The notes under the pieces were generated by a model, which saw only the letters and a list, made by a program, of their open reading frames with translations, was not told where the DNA came from and did no database searches. 64,000 bases of DNA from DT-110 sp030148525 (GTDB lineage: Bacteria > Bacteroidota > Bacteroidia > Chitinophagales > Saprospiraceae). The stretch spans positions 4,960,001 through 5,024,000 of the forward strand of contig OZ245751.1 of NCBI GenBank assembly GCA_965227445.1, written 5' to 3'. Shown piece by piece: positions 53,201 through 61,554 of the stretch. Each line of letters starts with the position of its first letter. Within the stretch, counting starts at the first letter, position 1. The translations under genes were made by a program, and so were the position numbers.

Positions 53201-53471
53201 GATACCCATGGCTATTTCCGTTTCCTATGGTCTCCTCGCAGTGACGGTGGTCAACTTATTACTGTTACCGGTATTCCTGATCGTAACCAACCGTTTCAAG
53301 GTGTACGCCTCCTATTTGTGGAATGGCATCCGCCCGGCCAACGAAGAGGTAGAGGCTGCTATCCGGCGCGACACCGGATACGAATATTTGTGGTATGCTT
53401 TCTTTGCAGTGGTCGGAATTGCGCTGGCCTTCGCCTTCTTTGGCCGCCAAATTGTTGAATTCATAACGTAA
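50241..53471 (+). CDS. RND efflux pump permease
   Basis: A 1,076-residue inner-membrane proton-driven exporter with about 12 transmembrane segments and two large periplasmic loops. Diagnostic parts are NLLMFGLLIMGIAGLLNMKSTFFPEVE at the N-terminus, TM4 GILVDDGIVIGESIYQNYEKG, and ALIGVLVNDSLVLVTTYN in the second half. The paired acidic residues in TM4 (VDDG) match the proton relay. It works with the adaptor upstream and TolC downstream. Substrate unknown; the MarR context suggests a drug, organic acid or other toxic small molecule. Confidence 0.97.
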   Translation: MKNIVAYFIKYPVAANLLMFGLLIMGIAGLLNMKSTFFPEVESRIISIQLTYPGASPEEIEEGVINRIEENLKGVTGVERVTSVSSENSGRVTVEVFKGYDTDNILQDVKNAVDRIPSFPVGLEPPVIYKQENLGRAINFAISGEVDLKTLKRYARQVEEDLLAMDGLSKVELTGFPEEEIEIAFRERDLRAYNLTFTQAAAAVRSANIEITGGTVKGDEEELLVRANNKAYYADGLRDIIVKKNTEGAVVRLHQVADIKDQWSESNPSRSFVNGQPAVIVNVQNTLEEDMLSIVEMTKSYIETFNEQEEVVKATIIDDSSITLNQRIGLLTENGILGFCIVIILLAMFLHWRLAFWVALAIPISFGGMFICASLLGVTINVISLFGMILVIGILVDDGIVIGESIYQNYEKGYPPVKAAIEGTMKVLPAVFTAILTTVIAFSTFFFIDGQLGDFFLEMAIVVIFSLIFSLVEGAFILPTHVAHSKALSPDRKPNKVQEALESGFNWLRRKTYEPTLRFAMHNKFLTVAFFIGLLVTTFGAIAGGIIGGTFFPIIERDSFTINLQMPAGTREQITTKWLDHIEEAALEANEELSERFFNNEKEAILRIEKNLGPSTYQGNLTIAILDGENRDSMRVRDVVNTVRRIAGPIPQAEVVTYGGSGTFGKPISVSLVGDDYEALDKATEAVKSEMTQLTELTDVVDNNQEGLREINVDLNEKGRFLGLNLQEVLAQVRSGFFGNEAQRLQRGRDEVRIWVRYNEENRSDITELQQMRIRFADGREFPLGEIADLEIERGVISINHIDGKREIKVEADIANDEVSVSDITASLKEEIIPEILADYPTVTALYEGQNRQQQKSVESIQKVGIVILGLMFFSIALTFRSVSQSLVVFLLIPFSMIGVGWGHFVMGAPISLFSILGVIALIGVLVNDSLVLVTTYNSYLEEGNGQMESVFLAGSSRFRPVILTTFTTFAGLAPLLFEKSLQAQFLIPMAISVSYGLLAVTVVNLLLLPVFLIVTNRFKVYASYLWNGIRPANEEVEAAIRRDTGYEYLWYAFFAVVGIALAFAFFGRQIVEFIT

Positions 53472-53487
53472 GACAACGCCCAATAAG

Positions 53488-53898
53488 TTGATTGACTACC
53501 TCAAAAAGCTGTTCCTGATCAAATTGCGGTTTGCCGCCTCCGGGCTGGTGGCTACCGGTATCGACTATATACTGTACATGGTACTGGTGACCCATTTTCT
53601 GGAACCGGTACCCGCCAATGTAGTGTCTTATTCCCTGGCCGTAGTGGCGAACTTTATGATGCAGAAGCGTTTTGTCTTCAAGTTGCAAGGATCAGCTTCC
53701 GGAGCCTTCTTCTGGTCGATCGCCGCCTCAGCAGTAGGGTTGCTCATTAGCACGGGGATCATCTATTGGCTCAATCTGTATCCTTTTTTTGCCGAAAGGC
53801 AGTACCTGACCAAGATCCTGGCCACCGGCCTGATCTTCTTTTACAATTTTTACACCAAGCGATTCATTTTCGAACGACGTCTGTTCGAGGTGGATTAA
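53488..53898 (+). CDS. GtrA-family membrane protein inside the efflux operon
   Basis: A 136-residue protein with four hydrophobic segments and the GtrA signature: IKLRFAASGLVATGIDYILYMVL, VVSYSLAVVANFMMQKRFVF, and YNFYTKRFIF at the end. GtrA proteins flip or support transfer of lipid-linked sugars such as undecaprenyl-phosphate glucose. The start is a TTG at 53488; the first in-frame ATG would remove TM1. It lies 16 bases after the pump gene and one base before the tolC gene, so it is certainly co-transcribed, an unusual guest in an RND operon. Confidence 0.88.
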   Translation: MIDYLKKLFLIKLRFAASGLVATGIDYILYMVLVTHFLEPVPANVVSYSLAVVANFMMQKRFVFKLQGSASGAFFWSIAASAVGLLISTGIIYWLNLYPFFAERQYLTKILATGLIFFYNFYTKRFIFERRLFEVD

Positions 53899-53899
53899 A

Positions 53900-55249
53900 A
53901 TGCGTATCGCTATGACCGCGTACCGACTGATCATTCTTTTGACACTTTGTATCGGCGCCTTTCCCTCCGTGGCGCAACAACCTCTTTCCCTGTCCGATGC
54001 CATCCAGATCGGACTGGAAAACAGCTATCAGATCCGAATTGCCGAAACCAACCGGGAGATCGCGGAGAACAGCAACGATTGGGCTGTTGCGGGCCGATAC
54101 CCAGCCATCAGTCTCACCCTGAACAATCAGAATGGATATCGCAACATCAATAACCCGATTTCATTTATTCCCGAGCTGTATTCCTTCAGTACCGGTTTTA
54201 CGCCGGGAGCCAACGCCAGTCTTACCCTGTTCGACGGGTATCGGGTACGCTATAATAAAGAACGACTGGAACAGGAGGCTCTCCAAAGCGAACAACAGAT
54301 CGCTCTGGCCGTAGAGTCGACCATTCAGCAGGTGATCAATGCCTATTACCAGGCACTGGTACAACAAGAACAGGTCGATGTTCTGGAAGAAGTGCTGGAA
54401 CTCTCCCGCGACCGCATAGCCTATCAGAAAGCACAACAGGAATTTGGCCAGGCCGGAACTTTTGATTTTCTGCAGACCCAGGATGCCTACCTCAATGACT
54501 CCACCAATTATCTGCTGCAAAAAAACAACCTCGACGTCGCCCTGCGTACCCTGAAACAAGCTATGGGCGTGGATGACCCCACCGTTTCCTTTCGACTGAC
54601 CGGTGAATTGGATATTCCTGCGGCCCGTTATGAATTAGGTGGCTTATGCCAAAAAATGCTGGCAGCCAACAAACAACTGCAGGATGCCTACATCACCCGG
54701 GAATTAGCACAGACCAACCGGGATATCACCCAGGCAAATCGATACCCACGAGTAGCCTTGAACACCACGGCCAATTACGATTGGAGTATTTCCTCGGGAC
54801 AGGGAACCACCTCCAATGGAGAAATTCGTGAGATTCAGGCACTGGCCTCAAGAACCGTCAATGTGGGGCTAAATTTCAGCGTAAATTATACCCTGTTCGA
54901 TTGGGGGGTACGAAATATAAACGAGCAGAACGCCCGCCTGCAGGAAGTGAATACCCAGTATCAGATCGAGGACCTGAAACGCCAACTCAATGCTCAACTT
55001 GAGAACACCTATGCCACCTATCTGAACCAACAGCAATTGGTGGCAGTTAACGAACAATTGTTGGCCAATGCGGCGCGCAATATGGAGATCGCCGAGGAAC
55101 GTTTCCGGGGCGGTCTGATCAATTCCTTTGATTACCGGACCATCCAGGTAGCCTACCTGAATGCGGCTTTTGCCCGGTTGAACGCCATCTTCAACCTGAA
55201 ACAAACAGAAACGGAACTATTGCGAATTACCGGTGGGTTGGTAAGATAA
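53900..55249 (+). CDS. TolC-family outer membrane efflux channel
   Basis: A 449-residue exported protein (signal peptide ending FPSVAQQ). It has the two-repeat helical-barrel pattern of TolC: LSDAIQIGLENSYQIRIAETN, a long coil, and ALNTTANYDWSISS leading to the second repeat with NVGLNFSVNYTLFDWG, then EERFRGGLINSFDYRTIQVAYLNA. It forms the outer-membrane duct of the tripartite pump. Last gene of the operon, directly followed by the second copy of the hairpin and two-hairpin repeats. Confidence 0.95.
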   Translation: MRIAMTAYRLIILLTLCIGAFPSVAQQPLSLSDAIQIGLENSYQIRIAETNREIAENSNDWAVAGRYPAISLTLNNQNGYRNINNPISFIPELYSFSTGFTPGANASLTLFDGYRVRYNKERLEQEALQSEQQIALAVESTIQQVINAYYQALVQQEQVDVLEEVLELSRDRIAYQKAQQEFGQAGTFDFLQTQDAYLNDSTNYLLQKNNLDVALRTLKQAMGVDDPTVSFRLTGELDIPAARYELGGLCQKMLAANKQLQDAYITRELAQTNRDITQANRYPRVALNTTANYDWSISSGQGTTSNGEIREIQALASRTVNVGLNFSVNYTLFDWGVRNINEQNARLQEVNTQYQIEDLKRQLNAQLENTYATYLNQQQLVAVNEQLLANAARNMEIAEERFRGGLINSFDYRTIQVAYLNAAFARLNAIFNLKQTETELLRITGGLVR

Positions 55250-55253
55250 GGTT

Positions 55254-55300
55254 CTCGCCTTCACTTGGCATACGCCCGTATGGGTTACTGCGAGCAGGGA
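55254..55300. repeat. dispersed 47-bp hairpin element, copy 2
   Basis: Same length and orientation as 1594-1640. Outer stem CTCG (55254-55257) with CGAG (55291-55294); the inner CATAC/GTATG stem is conserved. It starts five bases after the tolC stop codon, so could act in termination. Confidence 0.6.
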
Positions 55301-55341
55301 GGTCCGGTCTGTTTGCTAAATAACTGAGTGTAACAACCTTT

Positions 55342-55475
55342 CGTTGTATTTGGTAAATGGTAGTAGTTAGTAAGATTTGCTTAAATCCAGATACCCTATA
55401 CCTACTACTCTGTACCGGGAGGTTGGTCAGTGATAATTTTCATTTTGTGAAATATTTTATACCCGACCTCCCGAT
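55342..55475. repeat. dispersed two-hairpin element, copy 2
   Basis: Corresponds to 2458-2590 with roughly 70% identity by eye. Stem I is GTAGT (55360-55364) with ACTAC (55404-55408), enclosing TTGCTTAAATCC; stem II is CGGGAGGT with ACCTCCCG. The adjoining MITE is inserted two bases after its end, apparently into its right flank. Confidence 0.65.
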
Positions 55476-55479
55476 GTTA

Positions 55480-55741
55480 GAGCGTGTTTGGGATTTGTTT
55501 TTGATGGCGAAAATGTCTAGAATTTGGTTCTCACAAAGCCTTTTTTGAGCTTCGTAGCATGGCTACGGGGCGAAAAAAGGCTGCAGTGAGGTTCAAATAT
55601 ACCGCTTCCGAAAAGGATTGGGCTTTGCCCAACCTTTTCACGCGAGTATATACTCGACTCGAAGTGGTTTGGATTCCCAAACCACTTCGTTGTCGGTATA
55701 ATAGACATTTGCAGCCCAAAGGATAAATCCCAAACACGCTC
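55480..55741. mobile_element. 262-bp MITE, copy 2 (reverse)
   Basis: Perfect terminal repeats GAGCGTGTTTGGGATTT with TTA on both sides (55477-55479 and 55742-55744). The right TTA is also the stop codon of the pseudouridine synthase gene on the minus strand. Against copy 1 I see one difference in 262 bases, which implies recent copying. Confidence 0.9.
55599..55699. repeat. modular palindromic element nested in MITE copy 2 (101 bp)
   Basis: Identical in reverse to 32875-32975, lacking the extra inner stem present in the 122-bp forms. Confidence 0.85.
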
Positions 55742-56593
55742 TTACTTTTTACCCGTAAAGTGTTTCAGCATAATGATCTCCTGACGCTTTAGCGGGCGTA
55801 CGAAACCACGGGGCAAGTCCTTCTTGGTCAATCCACCGAGATACACCCGGTCCAGTTTTTCCACCTGATAGCCGAAATGCTCAAACGTACGGCGCACGAT
55901 ACGATTGCGACCGATGTGCAGTGTAATACCTACATCCTGATTTCCCGGCTTATCCTCCAGGTAGTTGACTTCGTCGACGGGTACGGGACCGTCCTCCAGG
56001 GTAATGCCTTTGCGAATAGCTTTGATGTGTTCGGGATCGACGGGCTTATCCAGGTGTACGTGGTAAATCTTTTTGATGACGTAGCTGGGATGCATCATTT
56101 TTTGCGCCAGGTCGCCGTCGTTGGTCAGTAGTAACAACCCGGTGGTCGCACGGTCGAGGCGTCCTACCGGAAATACCCGTTCTTTTACCCGGTTTTTGAT
56201 GATGTCCATAACGGTGCGGCGCCCCCGGTCATCACTCACCGTAGTGATCGTATTCTTGGGCTTATTCATCAGGAAGTACACCTTGCGGATCTCCGGGCGA
56301 ATCACCTCGTCTTTGAAGGCCACTATATCGCCGGGCTGGACTTGGTAAAAGGGTTCTTTGACCACTTCCCGGTTCACCGTAACCAGACCATTTTTAACGT
56401 GATCGGCTGCCTGCCGACGGGAGCATACACCGCAGTGAGCCACGTATTTATTCAGGCGCATGCCCTCTTCCTCGCTGTTCTCCTGCACCCGGGCCGAACC
56501 CTCGCGTTTGGGTTTTCCCTTGCCGGGACCCTTGCGATGACTTCCCGGCTTGCCGGATCGTTTTTTGTTATGTGGATTTGGCTTCTTGGCCAT
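55742..56593 (-). CDS. RsuA/RluB-type pseudouridine synthase
   Basis: A 283-residue RNA-modifying enzyme. After a basic disordered N-terminal tail (residues 1-40, rich in K, G and R) come an S4 RNA-binding domain (MRLNKYVAHCGVCSRRQAAD) and the catalytic domain with Asp in VGRLDRATTGLLLLTND. It converts uridine to pseudouridine in rRNA, probably 23S rRNA as in RluB, though RluF or RsuA specificity cannot be excluded. The stop codon coincides with the TTA duplicated next to the MITE. Confidence 0.92.
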   Translation of the reverse strand: MAKKPNPHNKKRSGKPGSHRKGPGKGKPKREGSARVQENSEEEGMRLNKYVAHCGVCSRRQAADHVKNGLVTVNREVVKEPFYQVQPGDIVAFKDEVIRPEIRKVYFLMNKPKNTITTVSDDRGRRTVMDIIKNRVKERVFPVGRLDRATTGLLLLTNDGDLAQKMMHPSYVIKKIYHVHLDKPVDPEHIKAIRKGITLEDGPVPVDEVNYLEDKPGNQDVGITLHIGRNRIVRRTFEHFGYQVEKLDRVYLGGLTKKDLPRGFVRPLKRQEIIMLKHFTGKK

Positions 56594-56645
56594 GATGTAT
56601 TTTTTGTAAAAAACGCGTGATTGAATGGCGACGTGAAGTATTGCG

Positions 56646-56698
56646 TCTCTACCTCAAACCTCACACCTCAAACCTCATACCTGTTATACTCATACCTG
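56646..56698. repeat. heptamer repeat CCTCAAA/CCTCAYA
   Basis: Degenerate tandem CCTCAAA, CCTCACA and CCTCATA units between the pseudouridine synthase start and the dnaB stop. Related heptamers occur at 45876 and 61555. Confidence 0.6.
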
Positions 56699-58219
56699 TT
56701 AAAAAGGTATATCCTCATCCTCATTCATCTTGGATGGTCGTGTGATCACATTGGAGTAGGGATTGTCGAAGGTGTCTTCCGGCAGGGCACCAAAGTCGGG
56801 GTCATCCAGGTCGGAGAAACGGGCGAAATCGGCCGTAAAGCGCATCTTGATGGTATCCAGGGCACCGTGTCGGTTTTTGGCAATGATCAGCTCGGCGATT
56901 CCCTTGAGGGATTGACCTTCTTCGTCTTCCAGTATTTGATAATATTCCGGACGATAAATAAAAGATACCATATCGGCATCCTGCTCGATCGATCCCGATT
57001 CACGGAGATCGGATAGCTGCGGACGTTTGGAACCGCCACGGACTTCCACGGCACGACTCAACTGGGACAATGCGATTACCGGTACGTTCAGCTCTTTGGC
57101 GAGCATTTTCAGGGCCCGGGAGATAGCACTTACTTCCTGCTCCCGGTTACCTTTAGCATTTTCTCCACCACCACTCATCAACTGCAGGTAATCGATGATC
57201 ACCATTGAAATATCGTGTTGCATCTTCAGGCGGCGGCACTTAGCCCGAATCTCAAAGATGTTGATACCGGGCGTATCGTCGATGTAAATGGGAGCTTCAC
57301 TAATGCGCTCAATCGCGGATTGTAGTTGCTGCCATTCGTAATCTTCGAGTTGACCGTTCCTCAATTTCTGAGAGGACACTTCGGCTTCCATGGAGATAAT
57401 ACGCTGAGCTAACTGCAGTGCCGACATCTCCAGGGAAAAGATGGCCACTCCCCGCCCAAAGTCGGCCGAAGCATTGCGGGCCAGCGAGAGCACAAAGGAC
57501 GTTTTACCCATACCGGGGCGAGCGGCCAGGATGATCAAATCCGAGGGCTGCCAACCGGAGGTCAGGCGATCAATATCGGTGAAACCGGTGGGCACACCCG
57601 TCAGGCCATCTTCCCGGTTCTTCAGTTCCTCGAGTTGTTTGAGTGCTTTGGAAGCCAGGGAGCCCATCGTCTCATAAGAGCGGCTCATATTTTTTTCGGC
57701 AATATCAAAGAGTCCCTGTTCGGCCGTATCGAGCAGGTCGAATACATCCGTTGTGTCTTCGTAAGCATCGCGAATGATCTTGTTCGAGACATTGATCAAT
57801 TCGCGTTGTATGTATTTTTGAGCGACGATGCGGGCGTGGTACTCAATATTGGCCGAGGAAGCTACTTTCTCGGTAAGCTCCACAATATAGGCGGGACCAC
57901 CGGCCACTTCGAGCTCGCCGGTCGTGCGGAGTTCCTGCGTGACCGTGAGCATGTCCACCGGTTTGGATTGTTCGAACAAGCGCAGGATAGCCTTATAGAT
58001 GAGTTTGTGTGCTTCGTGGTAGAAGCTTTCGGCCTGGAGAATATCCAGTACGTTGGACATCGCATCCCGGTCCAGCATTAAGGCCCCGAGAACGGCTTCT
58101 TCGAGTGCCAGGGCCTGGGGTGGCTTTTTGCCAAACACAAAATTCGACAGATCCTCGGATCGCTGTCGGCGATTCGGGTAGGACCTTTTGGAATCTTTGG
58201 ATTGTTTGGGATCTGCCAT
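56699..58219 (-). CDS. dnaB: replicative DNA helicase DnaB
   Basis: A 506-residue hexameric helicase that unwinds DNA at the replication fork. The N-terminal domain starts PPQALALEEAVLGALMLD. Walker A is ARPGMGKT with K239; Walker B is VIIDYLQLMSGG; later motifs are SQLSRAVEVRGG and DLRESGSIEQDADMV. C-terminal end EDIPF. Length normal, no intein. It is a single gene; the heptamer stretch after it separates it from the pseudouridine synthase. Confidence 0.98.
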   Translation of the reverse strand: MADPKQSKDSKRSYPNRRQRSEDLSNFVFGKKPPQALALEEAVLGALMLDRDAMSNVLDILQAESFYHEAHKLIYKAILRLFEQSKPVDMLTVTQELRTTGELEVAGGPAYIVELTEKVASSANIEYHARIVAQKYIQRELINVSNKIIRDAYEDTTDVFDLLDTAEQGLFDIAEKNMSRSYETMGSLASKALKQLEELKNREDGLTGVPTGFTDIDRLTSGWQPSDLIILAARPGMGKTSFVLSLARNASADFGRGVAIFSLEMSALQLAQRIISMEAEVSSQKLRNGQLEDYEWQQLQSAIERISEAPIYIDDTPGINIFEIRAKCRRLKMQHDISMVIIDYLQLMSGGGENAKGNREQEVSAISRALKMLAKELNVPVIALSQLSRAVEVRGGSKRPQLSDLRESGSIEQDADMVSFIYRPEYYQILEDEEGQSLKGIAELIIAKNRHGALDTIKMRFTADFARFSDLDDPDFGALPEDTFDNPYSNVITRPSKMNEDEDIPF

Positions 58220-58355
58220 AGGATAAGCGATGAAGAAAATGGTGTGCCTACAAACATAGGTGTTATTACCCGGAATATCCAGATGACCTTACGTATTTAC
58301 TTTTCCACAACATGTGGAAAGCAGCAACCACTTGTCGAACGTCACTGACCGCATT

Positions 58356-59042
58356 TTATTGATTGACAGTCATCAACTGCCGCTTCACTTCCTGCACGAC
58401 CTCCAGCTGACGGGCGATCTCTTCCGCAGTGGCGATCTGAGCATCCTGGTTATCGACAATATTGGCCTCCATCTTTTCGATGCGCTTTTCGGCGTAGTCG
58501 ATTTCCCGGTTGTAGCGATTATTCGCCATTTCCAATTTACGGAGATTGCGCTCCAGGCGGGTAAGAGTGCGTTCTTCCTCCTGCAAACGCTCTTCAATCT
58601 TGACCCGGTCCAGCATGACCGAAAAGTCGTGCAGGATGTATTCCACCTCTTCTGCTTTCTTGGGATGAGTTTCAGAAGACAGATAGGCTCCCCGCATATC
58701 GATCCAGAGGGTAAATTGTACCCGACTCCCGAAATCGTCGGCCGTAGCTACCAGATTAATGGGAAAGCCGGTTATATTTTTGACTTTGGCAGATTCCGAC
58801 CAGTATTCCTTTTCCTTGCGATCGTAATGAGTACCCGTGGAGAATTGACTCCGGACATAATGCTTCCAGACTTTGTGGACCATTTTGGGATCCGCATCCG
58901 GAAGGGAGATGGTAAAGGCATTCTCGGCTCCGGCGCTCATCGTGCGCATTCCCTCCAGCACCACCCCGGCTGGTTCCTGGGCGCCCATTTGTATGCTTCC
59001 GCAAAAAACAAATAACAAGCTAGTGTAGATGATTCGTGGCAT
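58356..59042 (-). CDS. secreted coiled-coil protein of unknown function
   Basis: A 228-residue exported protein (signal peptide ending QMGAQ). The first half is a small beta-rich domain (NAFTISLPDADPKMVHKVWKHYV). Residues about 140-228 form a long coiled coil with regular Leu/Ile and Glu/Arg positions (EERLQEEERTLTRLERNLRKLE). I do not recognise the family. Monocistronic, upstream of dnaB in the same direction. Confidence 0.75.
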   Translation of the reverse strand: MPRIIYTSLLFVFCGSIQMGAQEPAGVVLEGMRTMSAGAENAFTISLPDADPKMVHKVWKHYVRSQFSTGTHYDRKEKEYWSESAKVKNITGFPINLVATADDFGSRVQFTLWIDMRGAYLSSETHPKKAEEVEYILHDFSVMLDRVKIEERLQEEERTLTRLERNLRKLEMANNRYNREIDYAEKRIEKMEANIVDNQDAQIATAEEIARQLEVVQEVKRQLMTVNQ

Positions 59043-59100
59043 AGTATCCGCAGTTTGTTAAGCACTTCTTAAGACGGTGATTTCACTAAAAGTCACTTCT

Positions 59101-59171
59101 ATACCGCTTCCGAAGTGGTTTGGAGTCCCAGCACGAAGTACTGCGGAGCAAAACCACTTCGTTGTCGGTAT
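59101..59171. repeat. modular palindromic element, 71-bp form (reverse)
   Basis: ATACCGCTTCCGAAGTGG at the left and CTTCGTTGTCGGTAT at the right. It has the first stem with its inner AGCACGAAGTACT stem but lacks the CGAG...CTCG and GGGC/GCCC modules of the longer forms. It sits between the coiled-coil protein and ABC transporter genes. Confidence 0.85.
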
Positions 59172-59298
59172 ATCTACCTAAAATACGGTACTTCCGTGTA
59201 CTTTTGCCGAAAGGCACCAGCATTTAGCCGAAAAAAACCGGTATTTCAGCGGGGATTGCATACATTTCCGATCTACTGACTTTGCAAAGTAAACACAC

Positions 59299-60228
59299 AT
59301 GCACCCAGTCCTTCGCCTTGACCAGGTAGTCAAAACCTACGGCACTCACCGAGCAGTTGATGAAGTGAGTTTTGCAGTTCCTCCGGCTACACTATTCGGC
59401 CTGCTCGGTCCAAATGGAGCCGGCAAAACGTCGCTCATCCGTATTATTACGGCAATCACCAGAGCCGATTCGGGAAATGTATATCTGAATGGGGATCGCC
59501 TCGCCGGCCGGCACCCCCAATCCATTGGTTATATGCCCGAGGAGCGGGGCCTCTACAAAAGGATGAAGGTTTTCGATCACCTAATGTATCTGGCCCGCCT
59601 GAAAGGCCTGAGCAAGTCTTTTGCCGACGAGCAGATCAATCACTGGATGGATAAATTCGACATCCAGGACTGGGGTACCAAAAAGGTGGAGGAACTGAGT
59701 AAGGGCATGCAGCAGAAGATCCAGTTTATCGCCACGGTCATGCATCAACCCAAGCTGTTGATCCTCGATGAACCATTCTCCGGACTAGACCCCATCAACA
59801 CCAACCTGATCAAGGACGAAATTCACCAGCTCAAAGAAAGTGGCACCAGCATCATCTTTTCCACCCACCGCATGGAACAGGTCGAGGCCATCTGTGAACA
59901 CATCGTACTGATCAATCAGGGCAGGAATATACTGGAGGGAAAACTGCAGGACATTAAGGATACCTTTAAAGATAACCTCTTCGAGGTCATTTATAAAGGA
60001 AGTTTGCCTCCGGGACTTGGCGATCAATTCCGGATAACCGAGCGGTCCGACCACCGGGTAGTGATCCAATTAGAAGAGGGAAAGCACAGCGGAGCCTTGC
60101 TCCAGTATATGGTCAACAACCAGGTGCAGGTAACCTCATTCCAGGAGATTTTGCCCACACTCAACGACATATTTATCAAGCAGGTAGAAGCATCGAATAC
60201 GACCCTGCCCGAAGAAATGAACCTTTGA
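59299..60228 (+). CDS. ABC transporter ATP-binding protein (NatA-like)
   Basis: A 309-residue ATPase. Walker A is G37-PNGAGK-T44, signature ELSKGMQQKIQF, Walker B LLILDEPFSGLD and the H-loop FSTHRME. The C-terminal extension (DNLFEVIYKGSLPP...) is typical of the sodium/drug exporter branch NatA. It powers the permease encoded six bases downstream. Export substrate (sodium, antibiotic or lipid) cannot be told. Confidence 0.95.
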   Translation: MHPVLRLDQVVKTYGTHRAVDEVSFAVPPATLFGLLGPNGAGKTSLIRIITAITRADSGNVYLNGDRLAGRHPQSIGYMPEERGLYKRMKVFDHLMYLARLKGLSKSFADEQINHWMDKFDIQDWGTKKVEELSKGMQQKIQFIATVMHQPKLLILDEPFSGLDPINTNLIKDEIHQLKESGTSIIFSTHRMEQVEAICEHIVLINQGRNILEGKLQDIKDTFKDNLFEVIYKGSLPPGLGDQFRITERSDHRVVIQLEEGKHSGALLQYMVNNQVQVTSFQEILPTLNDIFIKQVEASNTTLPEEMNL

Positions 60229-60234
60229 TCCATT

Positions 60235-61551
60235 ATGCAGACCTTACTTCTGATCATTCGTCGCGAATACCTGAGCCGGGTCACCCGGCGGTCTTTCATT
60301 TTGGGTACCCTGCTGACACCCCTTGCTTTTGCAGCCCTGATCGCTATCGTGGGCGTTATTTTTCAGTACGAGAGCGACCAAACGCAGCGCATTGCTATTC
60401 TGGATGAAGGCAACGTACTGAAGGGAGTGATCAAGGACGAGAATAACCTTTACTTCTCCTTTGAGGAAGGACCACTTGATACCTTGCGGAAAAACCTGCC
60501 CGAAACAGATTACGATGCGCTTTTATATCTTCCGGCCATCGACGACCTGATGTCTAATCGCCTGCGCGCTTACTACTATTCGGACGATCAACCTACCCCG
60601 GATGTGGAGCTGATGTTACGCGACCGCATTTCGGGGGCCGTTCGCGATTACAAGATCGATGCACTGAACATTGAACGCAGGCAACTCGAAGCCCTGGACA
60701 CCCGTATCGAACTGGAACCGGAACCTCTGACCGATAATGGGGCCGATGCGACTCGTTTCACCAGTGCTATTGCTGCTGCTATCGGCCTGGGCATGGGCTT
60801 CATTATGTATCTGACGGTCTTTATTTACGGTGTGATGGTGATGCGGTCGGTGATGGAGGAGAAGACCAGCCGCATTGTGGAGGTCATGATCTCCTCGGTC
60901 AAGCCTTTTCAGTTGATGTTGGGAAAGATTATTGGTGTGGGAGGTGTTGGCCTGACCCAGGTTGCCGTTTGGGCTGTGCTCATTCCTTTATTGGCCGGAT
61001 TAGCACAATTGATCTTTGGAATTGACCCCAGCAATAACCCTATGCTCGACAGTCAGTCCGCCGATTTCAATCCCGACGATACACAGGCCATGATCAGCAT
61101 GGCCATGGCCGAGGTCGCCTCCATTAACTGGTGGATGGTACTACCTCTGTTTATTCTATATTTTCTGGGAGGCTTTTTCATCTACTCCTCCCTCTTTGCG
61201 GCGGTGGGGTCTGCTATTGGCGATGATACCGGTGAAGGACAAGCACTGACCATTCCGATCACCATACCCGTGATTTTGGCCCTGTACATTATGATAGCGG
61301 TCATCCAGGCTCCGAATAGTAGTTTAGCCACCTGGTCGTCGATTTTCCCCTTGTTTTCACCGATTGTGATGCCGGCCCGTCTGGCCTTCGGGCCTCCCAC
61401 CTGGGAGGTCATTGTATCCCTCTTGGTCATGATCGGCTTTTCGCTCTTCCTGATCTGGTTTGCGGGTCGAATTTATCGGGTCGGAATCCTGATGTACGGC
61501 AAGCGGGCGAGCTTTAAGGAGATTGCGAAGTGGCTGTTTGTACGTGAATAA
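60235..61551 (+). CDS. ABC-2 type permease (NatB-like)
   Basis: A 438-residue inner-membrane protein with one N-terminal segment (about 24-44), a large extracytoplasmic loop of about 140 residues, and about five to six segments in the C-terminal half. The motif VMEEKTSRIVEVMISSVKPFQLMLGKI is the hallmark of the NatB/YhaP branch of ABC-2 permeases. It pairs with the ATPase upstream to export an unknown substrate. Confidence 0.95.
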   Translation: MQTLLLIIRREYLSRVTRRSFILGTLLTPLAFAALIAIVGVIFQYESDQTQRIAILDEGNVLKGVIKDENNLYFSFEEGPLDTLRKNLPETDYDALLYLPAIDDLMSNRLRAYYYSDDQPTPDVELMLRDRISGAVRDYKIDALNIERRQLEALDTRIELEPEPLTDNGADATRFTSAIAAAIGLGMGFIMYLTVFIYGVMVMRSVMEEKTSRIVEVMISSVKPFQLMLGKIIGVGGVGLTQVAVWAVLIPLLAGLAQLIFGIDPSNNPMLDSQSADFNPDDTQAMISMAMAEVASINWWMVLPLFILYFLGGFFIYSSLFAAVGSAIGDDTGEGQALTIPITIPVILALYIMIAVIQAPNSSLATWSSIFPLFSPIVMPARLAFGPPTWEVIVSLLVMIGFSLFLIWFAGRIYRVGILMYGKRASFKEIAKWLFVRE

Positions 61552-61554
61552 ATC

